Shown one piece after another: positions 34,151 through 47,493 of a DNA stretch of 64,000 nucleotides (its first letter is position 1; the number at the start of each line of letters is the position of its first letter). The position numbers and the translations under genes were made by a program. Location of the stretch: positions 1,488,001 to 1,552,000 of the forward strand of contig CP103035.1 in assembly GCA_024752435.1 (NCBI GenBank). The letters are read 5' to 3'. The stretch comes from Allantophomopsis cytisporea. Lineage: Eukaryota; Ascomycota; Leotiomycetes; Phacidiales; Phacidiaceae. The notes below the pieces were generated by a model. That model had not been told where the DNA came from and made no database searches. It worked only from the letters and a program-made list of their open reading frames with translations.

Positions 34151-37100
34151 ACTTAAGAGCCTTCGTCCAATAATGACGTTAGGAAATATTGCATGTGAAA
34201 TCACTTATTATGTCGAGGTCGAGATGCTTGCCACCCCCTTGTTCCTCACCCTAACCCCGCACTTTACGTATGCGTCCCGGCACCTGGAGCAGTTCTCAAC
34301 GAAGTCGATTCCCGATATCTCAGATGACGATCACGGACGGGACAAAGAGAGTGCGGGAAGACGGGAGGGAAGGCAACACGGCTCGTCGTCTAGCTGGTTA
34401 CTAGATGCGGCGAAAGGGGTAAATAGGTTGGAAGTAGTTATACGCAAAGTGCTGATGCACATGGTATGACTTGAACGGCTATGTGGGAAGTGTAGCCGAT
34501 TATTGTATCCGGAGGGGGAGAGGTGTGGGAATTTGGTGTATACAGTTCATGTTAGTAACGCCTCACGTACGATTATGCGTTCACAGTTTCCCAGATGCGG
34601 CGATTGCAGTGAATTTGGATTTGGGGGCGTTTGTATGGTATTGCTTGGGTGCTGTTCTCACGTACAAGTGCCTATTCTACTTGACTATGTTCTCTTTGAG
34701 TGAAATGGATTAGTGCGGTTATTCCTTTCCGTCTTTCCAAGTGATTGGTATTGGGGCATCATAGATGGTATGAATATTCGGCACCAACACTACCGGGTTT
34801 GATGTACCTCCGCCATATGATACGGTACGGCACTTACAAGTCATAAGTCAAGCACAACAGTACCGTTCGGCATTTCCGTTCCGGAAGATCTACGTCTCAT
34901 GTAGGATGGTCAGTATACAGTACGATCGCAGCGAGTTTGAACGACGTCAGTTAACAATATGAATTCGTGCCAAACTCGGAGAGTGAGGTTCCGTGCAGTA
35001 ATGGTCAAGCTAAGAGGATATCATGACCTTCGTCGCTCACTCCGGTAAGGCTTCCACCGATGCCGATGGAAGACTGGTGGAAGCCTGATAGAAGAGTGCA
35101 AGTCTGGGAGCTAGGGATGGCGGGCCGTACTTCATATTCTCCTAAGTGATTCTTCGTGGCATGCGGCAGGGGATAGACTTCACAGTAGATGCGCGTAGAA
35201 TGGACAAGTCAAGAGAGAGCAAAGTGGCGTGCCCAACGTCTCTATCGCATGCATGGGCCCCATTGGTCCCGAAATCCACTTACGTATCCATGTATCGGGC
35301 ACAGGTAGGGCTACAATCAGTTTGTAGGCTCATGGAGTTGGTGGAGGCGAAGCTCAACAGGGCGGCTCAAGAAGTCTAGTCTAAGTATTCACATCCTCTC
35401 ATCTCTCTTCCTCTTCGTCCTTACCAAACATCTTTCCCAGTGAAGAAGCCCTCGAGACCCGAGTACCAGGCTCACCCAACACCGGGACCAACACAAGCCG
35501 CCTTTGCCACGTGAGAGAAACTCGAAAGACGATGTTTCTACGCAGAAAGATTGGTTCCTAGACACAACGTACGCGGCATGCGCAGCTAGAAGCAGCGAAA
35601 GAGTCCAGAAGGTGAGGAAATTTCACATGGACCAAGCAAAAAGATCGAGTTGGCGTGTGTAGTGCGGTCCCGAGCAACATGTTCTCGCTCGTGATGCCAC
35701 GAGGAGCGCAGCAGAGGGATGTTGCAAATCGCCGGATTTGGCACATCTAGGGGCGAGCGAGGTTGCTGGTACCTCAAGTCGCAGTCGGGCCGGTGTGGAC
35801 GACGTGCTGGGAATGACGGACTTGGTGAAGGACCTAGAACTTTGACTTGGAGGGATCGTGGGCTGGCTGGATGTGAAGGACTGGCTGAGATGCTGGTGTT
35901 GTGGTCGTAAAGACTTGGGACCTCGCCTTGCCAGATCCGGCGATCTGTGAGATATGATAGGGAGTTTGGAATGCGAAGCTTGGGTCTGGCGTGGCACGAA
36001 GACTCAAAAACTCAAAGGCCAAAGACCCAAGACCCAAAGCACTGGTCATCGAAGCACTCATGAATTATGAGCGATATGAAATGACGGAGGCCGATCTGGA
36101 TTGGATGAGATCGAATACTGATACCGCGTTTCCTGGGCGATGATGAATAGTAGCGGCTGAGGTTTTGGAGATAGGCATTCCTCCCATGTGTTCTTCGAGC
36201 ACTTGTGTAGTGGTCCAGATCTCCAAATCTTGGGATTTGATTTTTGGGATTATACACGCTCGACATCGTGTGGCGCGCCCTTGCGAGGAGCTGTTGCTCC
36301 ATGGATAGTAATTGATTCGTATGTGTCGTGGAATGTTCGAAAGAAGACCCGATGCCATGGAGCTGAGCCTTACAGCCGGAATGTTGACATGCTGCTCGGG
36401 ATCAAGCTTTGGCTGATTGCAGTTTTTTCTGTCACTATTGCAATTTACGAAGACTTCACGTACAGGTACGTACGAATGGCGCTGAGAATGTGAGTCTTTC
36501 TGTGCACGTATGCAGGTACAACAGGAGTACAAGAGTAGTACGTGTGTGAGGCTTCGTGAATGTGCTGTATCGCTATGGGCCTGTAGATAATGACGTCCTT
36601 CGTATACTGGCTTTGCTGTGAAGTCCCAATGCAAGATATCGAGGGAGCAGAAGAAGATGATGATGATGGTCCTATTGTTGTTGTTTCTGTTGACCTACAG
36701 TAGTCATACTTTCGTTTATCCCACAGCCCGAATTTGTGTGTTCATTATACATACACGTATGTAAATACGATACAACTCCGTCAGTGTGTACGACGACGTC
36801 ATGTATGTATGTACATACCTCCTCAAATCAATGTACTGCCCAGATACGATGCTCTCAGTAGCACTATGCATTGCAAGTGCCTTGATCGGGGAGAACTTTG
36901 ATCATGGGAAGTCCGATGTAAGCTGAGCACGAGGTACTTCCTTCGTATCTACAGATGAAGCTCGTGCTCTGCAATAACTTTCATTCCATGCCATTTCTTC
37001 ACCGCAGCTGCAAACCACCACCCATGAACTACAGTAGCCAGACAATCCCCCAAGTCTGATAGGCTTCTTCTCGAGAGCTTAGGAGGGTGTGCAGCAGAGT

Positions 37101-38138
37101 GGCTGTCATCTTCACGACAAGCTTGTATTGTGCAGTCTTTGCTTGTGGCGAGAAGAAATAGATTAAATGTGGTCACGAGCTGGTTGGTGGATCATGGCTG
37201 CTCAAAATCCCATTGGACATGATCGTCGACAGGTATGCTGCTGAGCTGAGCTGAGCGTACCGAGATGCTGGACACGGCGTGCTCACTCCACAGCCTCTTG
37301 CTTGTTAGATGGGAGTCTTCGTATATGCTGTTCACCCACCTCTTCAGAGAGCTAACTCCTGATACTTCCTTCTCCTCGATCTACACCTGATCTTCTTGGT
37401 CCTGTGTCCCTCCCGCGTCGCTGTAGCGAAGGGCTACTGCTGCTGCTGCTGCTGGTGGCCTTCACCGTGTACGACGTTACCTTATGCAGGAATATCTTTT
37501 CATAGTAATGCAGATGCATAAGACACCATGTAAAACAAAATGGGACGACTTGAGTACTGCATGCGCGCCAAACTGTGATGAGATGTGCTGCAGGAACCAA
37601 ATTCGAGGGCGCTTTTCGTGTCCTTCTTCTCGAAGCAGCGCACAGAGTAAGGACGCGTGGAAGATGTCCCGTGGTACATACATACATCCGATAATTCAGG
37701 ATTCTGGGGAGTCGGTGAAGGCTTGGTGATCATATCATTTATGCATGATTGTCCTGAGCTCATGCAGGTACAAGAAGGGGGGAGGATCAGACTCAGATGC
37801 TGGATGATTTTCTTCCAGAGAGGACGAGGCAGAGAACGAGGTGTGGTTGATGACACACAAGGGTGCTTCGAGGATGGAAGTCATATGTTATATTCATGCC
37901 ACTGTGGCTAGAATTGGGGCGTAAATGTATTGTACCGGGGAGAAATACACACCTATTGGCAGTATGGAGGATGATACTTATAAAACCAACGTATCAAGAT
38001 ACTTGATCGTTGCTTCATACACACATAGAAAGACATTGTATACGTACAGTACATGCTTCATAGGTAGTATCATGGAAAGAAGAGGAGGGGTAGCTGTGCT
38101 GTATTGTATGAACGTGTTAATGCGGGGGAGTATCACAT

Positions 38139-38176
38139 CGCATTCGCGTTCGCATCGCATCGCATCGCATCGCATC
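38139..38176. repeat. (CGCAT)n pentanucleotide repeat
   Basis: Five perfect CGCAT units preceded by related CGCATT and CGCGTT units. The complementary unit (GATGC)n occurs at 51820-51842. Confidence 0.9.
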
Positions 38177-39310
38177 AGTGAGGGACCAAAGCACATCTAT
38201 GCCATCCTTCTGCCCTGGCGCAAGGCTCACTCACTTCTCACGCGCATGATATAGTGACATCCGCGCAATCCACGCAACCACGCACCCAAACGTGCATAGG
38301 GCCCAAGACACAAGTACAGGCACAGGGCTCAAGCACAAGCACCAGGAGAAGAAAAAAATGTTCTCCATCGCCGAGCGGTGTTAACAATGTGCCGAGCGTA
38401 CAGTGTAGTATTGGACTATACAATACATACACACTCAGGACTATGCAGAGTAGCAGGCGCAAAATCGTGGTGGGAACTGTACGCCGTGAATAGTACGCCA
38501 GACGGTCGACGGCGCCGCCGAAGCTCTCGACCTCCGTTCGAAGGCCTCAATGCTACTCCAACCTTGACAATCGCCTGTTCTCAGCTCCAGAACTATTCTC
38601 ATGGCTGTGAATCACACGCAAACTTCCTCTCTCTTACGCATCAGATGTCAAAGCACCAGAAGAAGTGAAGGGCCTTATTCGGAGTGGAAGTACGATCTCA
38701 CTTCTGCTATTTGATTTCCTATTCTGGAGGAGGAGGATGCGCAGGCAGCATGGTTGGTGTTAGATGGTTGATGATTACGGGTAAGGCGGACCGTTGAGCA
38801 GCGGATCACGGCGCGAAAAGGGCGAAAATGAAGGCTACCCTAACTATTCACTACCTAGGCACTAAAGTCCCGAGCGAAAAGCGATCCGTAAGAAGGTCGC
38901 GGGCAAAGTGCAAAGGAATATCAACGACGTAACGAATGACGACTAACAAACGACTCACTCTTGTATGTTCAAGCTATCAATGACACAAAAATATCCATAA
39001 AAGCGGAAAAGCGAAAGTCAATGCCAAAAATACTGCAGATGGTCTCTGAACATACGTCGTACAGCATGAATTTACCCTCCATGGTTGGATGATGAGTTCC
39101 ACCACCCAAATTAGACCACGGTCCACAGCGCAGGCACTTTGCTGGTGTTGATGAAGTTAAGTCAAAGTCAACGAGATGGGAGATCCGCTCAGGCAATACT
39201 AGTGGCCATCTCATCTCATCTCTTCATCAATCTCATCGCTCTTCTCCACGAACGTATTTGATCAAGGAATACAACTGGCCCCCCCATTTACCAACCCTAC
39301 CCATTTTCAT

Positions 39311-39340
39311 CCATCTCATCCATCTCATCCATCTCATCCA
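39311..39340. repeat. Three copies of CCATCTCAT
   Basis: A perfect 9-nt tandem repeat followed by a partial unit. Confidence 0.85.
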
Positions 39341-41181
39341 AATCAAACCCTCCCGTCCCCGGTTCTCGTCCCTGTAAGCAATACAAGCAATACCGGCTAG
39401 TCAATTCTATATCGGAGAAGCCACGTGGATTGGCGCTCGCGCATCCGCATTTGGACGAAGAACCCCTGTTGGCGCTGGCCCTGATACCCCCGCTCCCTGC
39501 CAGGGCAATCTTGACGGGGCGGCGTAAGCAGGCATTCTGAGTCTAAGCCCGGATCGCGAGAGGGCTGAGCGCTGTAGGGACAGAGGGAGGGATCTTGCGA
39601 AAGTGAATGCACGGATATGAGTATGGTTACGGTGGGGTTTGAATGAACATGGCCGCGCACAAGAAAGCCTCTCCAGCGGAGCTTAGGCGAATGCGAATAG
39701 TAGGCCGGGAGGCGTGAGCGTCCGAGTTGAGCGTGGGCTGGGCGATTCGCCCGTGGGAAGGGACACGCCTGGACGCCCTTGTGGTGGTATTCCAACGGGA
39801 ATGCATTGTAACGGCGGATATTGTCCACACAATGAGATCTTTTCGAGGCTCGAGAAATGCGAATTGTGAGCTGTTTTTTGACGCTCGAGACCCGACCAGG
39901 TATTACAAAATAAGAACAATTGGCGGTAGACTTAGCCGATGACAACCATACTTTGCTTCCACCTTCACTCTCATATCCTTACTCTCCTTACGGTGCGACC
40001 TCCCTACGCATCCATATCCAAAGTCATACCCATTGAATATCGATATGGTTTGTGGATGTTCAATCATAAGACCATGAACCCGGCATCTCCACATGTACCC
40101 CAGCACCCATCATCTCTCGCGGGAGATTTGCATTACTAAGAATGGACATGGCGGCCGGATGAGATTTGCAGTCAGGACGCCATATTGAAACTCCCTAGCG
40201 CGCCATCGGTAGGAGAGACTCAGACAACATATCGTCATTTCAAGTCAAGCATATCTGCGCTTCGGCGAGCCAAGCGCTCTTAAGCAATTCAATATCGGGA
40301 TGTCATTGATGTTTCTTTCTGCAACGAGGCGAACAGGCTGGCTGGCTGGCTCTTTTTTTAAGAACTATCTTGATTGAGATCATACATGATTTATCCGGAG
40401 AGGATAAATGATAAATGGATTGTGTGTGCATTGCAGGGAAGCTGAAGTTGTGTTTTTGGGAGTGAATATGATGGATATTTTATGAATGACTGGGGTTGGA
40501 AGCATAGTTAAGTCGTGATACCATTCATGCATGGTTGATAGGAAAGAGATGTACAATTCCCAATTTCAACCTCCATCATCTCGCCATTTGACGAAATTCC
40601 CGTTGCTAAAAACAGATTGCTTTTATTGCATATTCTCTCTGAGTCTCAGTCTGTAGTCTTCTATGCAGAGAAGACGGCAAACCGAGAGAAAATATCACAC
40701 AACACTGATGAAGGTCGAGTTGTGAAGTGGCTCGTCTCTCATGCAAGTTTTGCTGATCCGAAAATTCACGAAAAATGTTCTACGCAGCTGGCGCAGTGCC
40801 CTACTCTAGCGTTCTGTGGGTATCTACCTGCACCAGGTATGTATAGCTCCTAACATACCTCTGTACCTTACACGCTACGTACACATACAGTAAATGTACT
40901 TCACTGCACGGCGCACGGCATAAATACATTGAATCGAATTGCATTGGGAATATATTGTCGACGTCGCATCATGATCTCATCCAGCACCAACTCCGCTCCC
41001 CACTCCGCACATGACTCGCGTTGTCGAATCCCTCTCCGCGACCCATCGAAAATCACATTGACAAGTCATATTCCCTCGTTGCGTGTTTCTGCTCATCAAA
41101 ACGATCTTCCCGAGTACGAGCGAGATCCCATCCGACGAAAAGTCCCTGGATCGCAATCTATAATGCTGCGCAGATCACCAT

Positions 41182-41205
41182 ATTCCGAGATGCACATCTC
41201 GGAAT
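41182..41205. promoter_or_regulatory. 24-nt perfect inverted repeat, candidate protein-binding palindrome
   Basis: Arms ATTCCGAGATG and CATCTCGGAAT are perfect reverse complements of 11 bp separated by CA. The site contains CCG and CGG triplets 12 bp apart, a pattern compatible with a dimeric zinc-cluster regulator. It is the clearest palindrome noticed in the window and lies in the gene desert. Function is unknown. Confidence 0.6.
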
Positions 41206-41825
41206 GCGACTTAGACTCAGCAAGTCATGGCGACTCACAAAACTCCCTATCATAACTTAGTAGATTAGGGAACGTCGGCACGCGCAAGCATAGAATTCCG
41301 CCGTGAAATTTTCATTCTGTGTGCGATATTCTCCTGCCCTTGGATAGTTATGAACGTGCGTACATAGTGTCCTGTCAATTCGGCCCATGGGCCACAAGCA
41401 GAGCCGACGTTGACGCTTTACGCACTTCACATACAAGAAAGTAGGAGTGCATGCGAAGTGACAGCTCTGATGTACTCTAGAGCGTGCTCGTCCACGGTCC
41501 ACGGCTCATCATCCTTGCCTGGCCCTACTCTCGCATTGGTACCGGGTCGCAGTGTAGCAGCTGCATACATACACAGTGAACAGTTTGCGAAGCCGAGGAG
41601 GCAGGGATATGGGATGCGGCCCTCTGGACTGTCCTCGCTCTTCCTGGGGGTGAGGCTCGGGCGCTGCTGAGGCAAGATTGATGATGGGCGACAAGGGCCG
41701 CTGCGGGAGACAGGGTACAGTGTTCGGGGGTGGTGGTGGTGTCTGGGCGCGAACTGTCTGTGTGCGTCCGTGACATAGATTCATTCTCTTCGATAAAGCT
41801 CATATGTGTGTTTGCTTGTATGTAC

Positions 41826-41851
41826 TATGTATGTATGTATGTATGTATGTA
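41826..41851. repeat. (ATGT)n tetranucleotide repeat
   Basis: About six perfect ATGT units ending in GTACAC. Confidence 0.9.
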
Positions 41852-44495
41852 CACTATTCAAAACAAGAGAGCTGGAGCTCGGGAGATCTCCTGTTTGCCG
41901 AATGGTCATTAGGGAAGCGCAAGAATTGTACAGCGTACCGCCTGACTGCCTACCGTCCCTCGATGCAATGCTACCCTGCAATCCTGAGAATAGCCCTGTG
42001 CTGCTGAGGATCTGGCTGGTCATGGCCTTCGGTATCATCCGTCAGCAACGAACGATATCTGCTGTCAACGGGGCCGATTTCTCGTGCCTCTTGATATCTC
42101 TGGTGGATGTGAGAATCTTTCGCATGAAAATTCATGCGTGGAGATAGTTCATGGCCAAGGGAGCCGTTCCAAGTGGGCCCTGGATACGAATATTCTGGCA
42201 AGTAAGGGTACACATCTTAAGTAGAGCGTAGAGAGATGATCGGCAACGTGGACTTCGTACCTTGGATCCCGGCAGCGAGGTTGATTGCGGTGTATAAAGG
42301 ACATATCCTCGATATACTGTGCCTGCAGCGTACATATTCGCATCTACATGACATGACCAGTGATAATTCATGAGAACGCTTCGTAGAACACCGCATCGCA
42401 TCCTCCATTTGTGAAATGCCTTATCTTGCGGACGGAAGTGAAGGAAGCAGATGTGAATGCCAGGCACAGAGCTGACTGTATGTGGATATGCATTACGAGG
42501 TACCTTACATTTATCTATCTTATCATCGACGAGTCCAACAGTCGACAGGTCATAACGGTTTTCCGACGTCTGATGTGCTTATTCATGCCCACATTGACAT
42601 TGACATTCACATTCGCCGGTATGCACCAAATCTATTCTAATAAAGCTCGAATCCGAAAAGCATCTCCCCAACCGCTCAGAGCCTTCCATGGCCAGCATGA
42701 ACAGCAAAAAGGTCTTGTAGCCAATATCCACGCGTCTCAACTGACATATCCCAGCTCGTGTGCCAAATGTGCATATCATTGTCCACCACCTACGAAGATA
42801 TTCCTACGTACCGTACAATATGGTGACTGATGCATGCTCCAGCAACGTCCAGAAATGCCGCCCCCTCCCAAAAAAGGCGGCTCGGGAAGAACCCCGCCTA
42901 TCACTGGTCACTGACTGACTGACCAGCAGAGCTACTGGATATTGCCGTCGCCGCACGCCTCATCGACCAGAAAGGGACACCCGCTTCTCAACGCCCAGCT
43001 GAGTATCCCCCATCCGGAACAAGGCCAGGCCACTTCAGATGGGAGGCATTCCCAATATGGGCGAGGAGGAGTGAAGGGGACACTTGGGAAAGGCGTCTTT
43101 TACCACGTCTGGGAACCGGCGTTGGAACCACCGACGGCGCCTACAAGCGACCTTTTTGCCCGTGCTATCATGCTACTTATCAGGAACGCTGAGGGGGGAT
43201 GTCACTTTGATGGTTCGTGGGGGGGCTTACTTTCGGGTGGTGGATGATCATTGTTGCGCATTCCATTTCCTCCGACCTTTTGGAGAGAGTTTTTCATGAG
43301 CCCAATGTTTTGTTTTGCGATTCTGTTCTGTCAAGTGATGAGATATGGAAGGATCTGTTCTGTCCTACGCGAGCTTTATCTTGACACAGCATGTGAAGTG
43401 TATCTGACCCGGTGGATCAGCGCAAACCTGGAGGTGGCGCCCACATCGTGTCTACGCAGGACTCGTATTTGCCTTTGGAAGTTCCATTCCTGATCCAGCT
43501 CTTCGGATCGGGGAGCATGATGCGGATTAGTAAGAGGCGTAGCGTGGTGATACATGACGGGTGCATGCTATGTGTTTTCTCATCCTCTGGATGGGATGCG
43601 AAGATAGAGTCTGAGAAAACGAGGGAGCAATTCCAAAGATAGAGAGGGATGCAGATGGAAAGGCAGTTGACGAAGGCGTAGATGGGCAAAGCGACGATGA
43701 TCCGCCAATGCTCAACTATTGATGGATCTAAGGACGGTCTTCAGCTTTTCCAGGTGGCAGAAAATGTTCCGAGGCGATGGATGGGACGATCCATCTTGCT
43801 GTGTATCAAAAATGCCCGAGAGGAAAGTTTATAAAGCCATTTTACGAGTTTCTTTTCATTCATTTACGAGCTCTCTACAGTCAGTACTCACATACTGTGG
43901 TCTCGGGGTGAATATCACCCTTTGCCCAACGGAACCAACTTTATCTCACAAGTCAAATTGCAAAATGGGTCTCATCATCATCCATACGAAGAATATTCGA
44001 ACTCTACTGCGCAGTACGCAGTACTACGTACTTTTATTCCGTATCTACCACACAGCTGTCACTCAGCATCAGTCGGGACAACCTTGGGTGATTCGACGCA
44101 TCCAAAAAAAAAAGATAATAAAAAAAAAGACATGAGCATGGCCTGTAAAGCGTAATGCACTTTTTTTTTTTTGGTGCAGCATATTCCGTAGGTACTGTAT
44201 GAATGGATGAATGAATATTCCACCATTCTCCCGTTCGTCAAGTCCATGCCTCCCGGTACCCAATCAACAAGCACACAACGTCCCAACTGCGTCCCGACAG
44301 CACGCACCCAGGACTATTATCTATGTATGTACGACAGTTCTTTTCTTGCTGCGCGTTGCGCTGGACGACCACGCAAAGAACTTTTTGGAAGCGGTGACGG
44401 CGACGCTTCGCATACGAGTACAACATGGCACCGCATACATACATACATTACACAGGCATAGAATTTCACATTCTCGCGCGCGATGACCCAAGCTG

Positions 44496-44601
44496 CATCG
44501 CCCATCGCCCATCGCCCATCGCCCATCGCCCATCAGCCATGTTTGCCTGTGTGTATGTGTGAGTGAGTGAGTTACGTGAGTGAATGATTGAGTGAGTGAG
44601 T
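44496..44601. repeat. (CGCCCAT)n followed by (GAGT)n repeats
   Basis: Five or six heptamers CGCCCAT at 44496-44535 give GGG runs spaced by 4 nt on the minus strand. They are followed at 44560-44601 by GAGT tetramers with variants. Confidence 0.85.
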
Positions 44602-45000
44602 GTGTGTGTCTCTCTTCTCGTGCCTGCATTTCTGTTCTCGTGCAGTGATAAAGTAAGCCTTGCGATTGGATGCAGTGTATCTGAACTCTCTCTTGCCCTG
44701 CATAAGAAGATAAAAGCAAAACCCCCGAAAGAAAAGGAAAAAAAAGTCCCCCAAATCGTCTTAAAATAGAATTTGGGACATCCTTCATGAATGATTGATT
44801 GGATTGATTGAGCGTTGATAGATGATGGATGATGATGATGCTCCATCATTCATCCACGGATTAATTCTCATCCCCAATTCGTGTCACACCCCCGCGCTCA
44901 ACCACCCTACTGGACTCTGCACATGAACACCACGAACACCACGAACACCCAAACAAACCCTCCTCTTTCCCTCTTTCCCTCTCTCCCTCTCTCTTTCCCC

Positions 45001-45032
45001 CATGCCATGCCATGCCATGCCATGCCATGCCA
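45001..45032. repeat. (CATGC)6 pentanucleotide repeat
   Basis: Six perfect CATGC units preceded by a CCCTCTTT-type pyrimidine tract. A second CATGC array lies at 45541-45601. Confidence 0.9.
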
Positions 45033-45243
45033 CGCCTCGGAATTTCATTCTCTATCCCATCCATCCAAAGATCTCCTCCCTTCATCATGGTCGCCTTTCA
45101 AGAAAAAGTAATCCCGTATATTAATCATGGCCTGCACAGCTGACAGATAACCACCCCCTCTGTATCTCCTTGACCATCAGCTTTGCAGCTTGGCAGCTTC
45201 TTCTTTTTTTTTTTCGGTGGACGGCATACGCAGTACATTTGAA

Positions 45244-45368
45244 TGCATACATTGCATTACATACATTACATACATTACATATGTAGCGGCGGGAGAAGAA
45301 CAAAAAGGAAAGGAAAGGAAAGGAAAGGAAAGGAAAGGAAAGAAAAGAAAAGAAAAGAAAAGAGAAAA
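45244..45368. repeat. TACATTACA repeat followed by (GGAAA)n purine tract
   Basis: ACATTACATT-type units at 45244-45281. An almost pure purine tract follows at 45304-45368 with about eight AGGAA units and then AGAAA units. Confidence 0.9.
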
Positions 45369-45540
45369 AGGAACAGGTTTGCAGGTGGGGTCGCGTATCA
45401 TCGAAAAGCATATTATTCGTAGGCTGTTGGTGTGTGTAGGTTTGTATTATAATGTGGTTGTGGTTATGTGTGTGAGTGTGCTTCTCAAAATAGCAGCGTG
45501 ATGCTTCTTTCCATTCAGCCTTGAATTTCCCCCCACAAAC

Positions 45541-45601
45541 ATGCCATGCTCTGCTCTGCCATGTTCTGCCATGCCATGCCATGCCATGCCATGCTATGCT
45601 A
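45541..45601. repeat. CATGC/CTCTG degenerate pentamer array
   Basis: ATGCC and variants, including five near-perfect units ending in GCTATGCTAT. It is the same unit as at 45001, about 540 bp away. Confidence 0.85.
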
Positions 45602-45960
45602 TCCTCTCCAATTCCAGCCCGCAATCTTGCACTCGGATGACCAGCGTGATTTCATACCTCTACCTCTCACTTGCCGGCTGTTCATCACTTCTGGTCTAGC
45701 TCATTCAATGGCATTGGTCGTCTGGTATGTAGACCATCTATCTCACTCACTGACGATCTCAGTTTGCATGTACTCGACGATACGCAATACGCAATCTGCA
45801 AGACGCAGAACAAGTACCTAGCTATGTACGTACGAGCTAACGGATATGATGATCCACAACCCGACAGCGCGAAAGAAACACATCTGGAGCTTCGGTACTT
45901 GCTCTGCGCTGCTCTGCGTGCCCTATCACTCTCGTCTTGTGACCGTGCTCTATATCCATA

Positions 45961-46051
45961 GTGCTTGTGCTTGTGCTTGTGCTGGCTGGTGCTGGTGCTA
46001 GATGCTGGTGCTAGATGCTGGTGCCAGATGCTGGTGCCAGATGCTTGGTGC
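45961..46051. repeat. GTGCTT and GATGCTGGTGCTA minisatellite
   Basis: Four GTGCTT hexamers are followed by four copies of a 13-nt unit related to GATGCTGGTGCYA. Confidence 0.85.
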
Positions 46052-46199
46052 TTGTGTGCATTACTTACATTAGCAGTACGGATCTTCACGCTCTGGATAT
46101 GCTTACTGGTAGTGCAGCGTGGCGGGTGAGCGAGGCGAGACGGCGCTCCTTTGTAGTATGTGGTGTGTGTTCCACTCGTTGATGAATGTGGGTCGCAGG

Positions 46200-46271
46200 A
46201 ATGGTCGATGGTTGATGGTCGATGGTTGATGGTCGATGGTCGACTCACTCACTCACTCACTCACTCACTCT
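46200..46271. repeat. GATGGTY heptamers followed by (ACTC)n
   Basis: About six GATGGTC/GATGGTT heptamers at 46200-46241, then seven ACTC tetramers. The ACTC unit is complementary to the GAGT arrays elsewhere in the desert. Confidence 0.9.
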
Positions 46272-46397
46272 CAATCTCCATCTCAATCCCAATCAATCTC
46301 ACTTCCCTCGGCGTGACTCGCCATGGAGGGGCCGCTTCCACGGTACAATCCGTCGAGAGCCTCGCTGCACTGACCACCAAGTGACATGCACATTCAT

Positions 46398-46437
46398 ACT
46401 TACTTACACTGACTGACTTACTTACTTACTTACTGTA
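46398..46437. repeat. (ACTT)n/(ACTG)n tetranucleotide repeat
   Basis: ACTT and ACTG tetramers over about 40 bp. Confidence 0.85.
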
Positions 46438-47456
46438 CTTTTCACGCCCATCTAACTTCCTATGATTTAACTTAGGTAATGCTTCAGATTTTTCACTTCC
46501 ATTTTTCTCTCTGTCTTTTCTTTTTCGTACTTTCTTCGGAGAAGATGGAGAGATTGGGATGGGATTTGGAATATGCGATTTGCCAAGATGTTAGTTGATG
46601 CAGACTTCGTCATGGCTCGTATTCCATCTATAACTTGGGCCATATGAATAGGCAAGATATCAAGAAAAATATATGGGCGACAGTGAGATGATGAGAAAAG
46701 AAGCAGGGTTATCGATCGCACACACATCTGCCTACTCTGAATATCAGGCTGGCTTCTCAATGATCACGAGTTAGCGTTATGGACGTGAGGTCAATTCGAA
46801 TTCATACAAGGGAAAGAGAAACAAATCCATCCATCCTTCCATCTATCCATTCACTCTCAGTGATTCATTCGCTCTCCTCTCCCACTCCTCCTCACCGCAC
46901 TACTGTATCATCAACACGCCACCCGTATCTTTTGATGCAGCTTGACTCCGTCAGAGATCCCCGTATTCCCAAATAAGATGCGCGTGAGAAGTCTGTCCCA
47001 TAGACTTTGGACCACAGCGTTCATAGACTCCATAGCCTCGAAATGGTCACGACACTGACCTAGACTGGCGGCGATATGAAGAAGAGAGTTTCCTTCTTCT
47101 TTTTTCGTTGGAAGGGTTTCTTGTCTGGAAGGGATGTGGTATTGCGATTGGTAGACCAACTCGGCCACTGTTTCTAGGTTGGCACGCTCAGTTCCTCGGT
47201 GCCCTTGGGTGACCTCTTAGCTGACCTTTAGTTTCGCGGTTCTGCGGCTGCACGACGGCGCATCCCTGAACCATGGGTACCTGTCCCTGGTGCGAGAGCT
47301 TACCAGGAGTGCTCTAGCTCTGATGGGTGGGTTGGGCTGTGGTAGGTAAGGTGAGTATAGTACCGTACAGTACAGCCAGTACAGTCCGTACGCAATAGAA
47401 TGCCATGAATGCTAAGGTAGTGGACAGACTAAATAGTGGGAAAGCAAAAAAGTGAA

Positions 47457-47493
47457 TTCAAAAGGCAAAGCCAAAAGGCAAAGCGAAAAGGCA
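47457..47493. repeat. Three copies of an AAAAGGCAAAGC-type unit
   Basis: Imperfect 12-14-nt units built from AAAGGCAAAGC. Confidence 0.75.

Noticed and set aside
43417..45624. Several 60-170-codon frames with Cys/His or Phe/Ser runs
   Set aside because: Products are translations of microsatellites (CATGC, GGAAA, GAGT) and change frame at each repeat; no coding signature.
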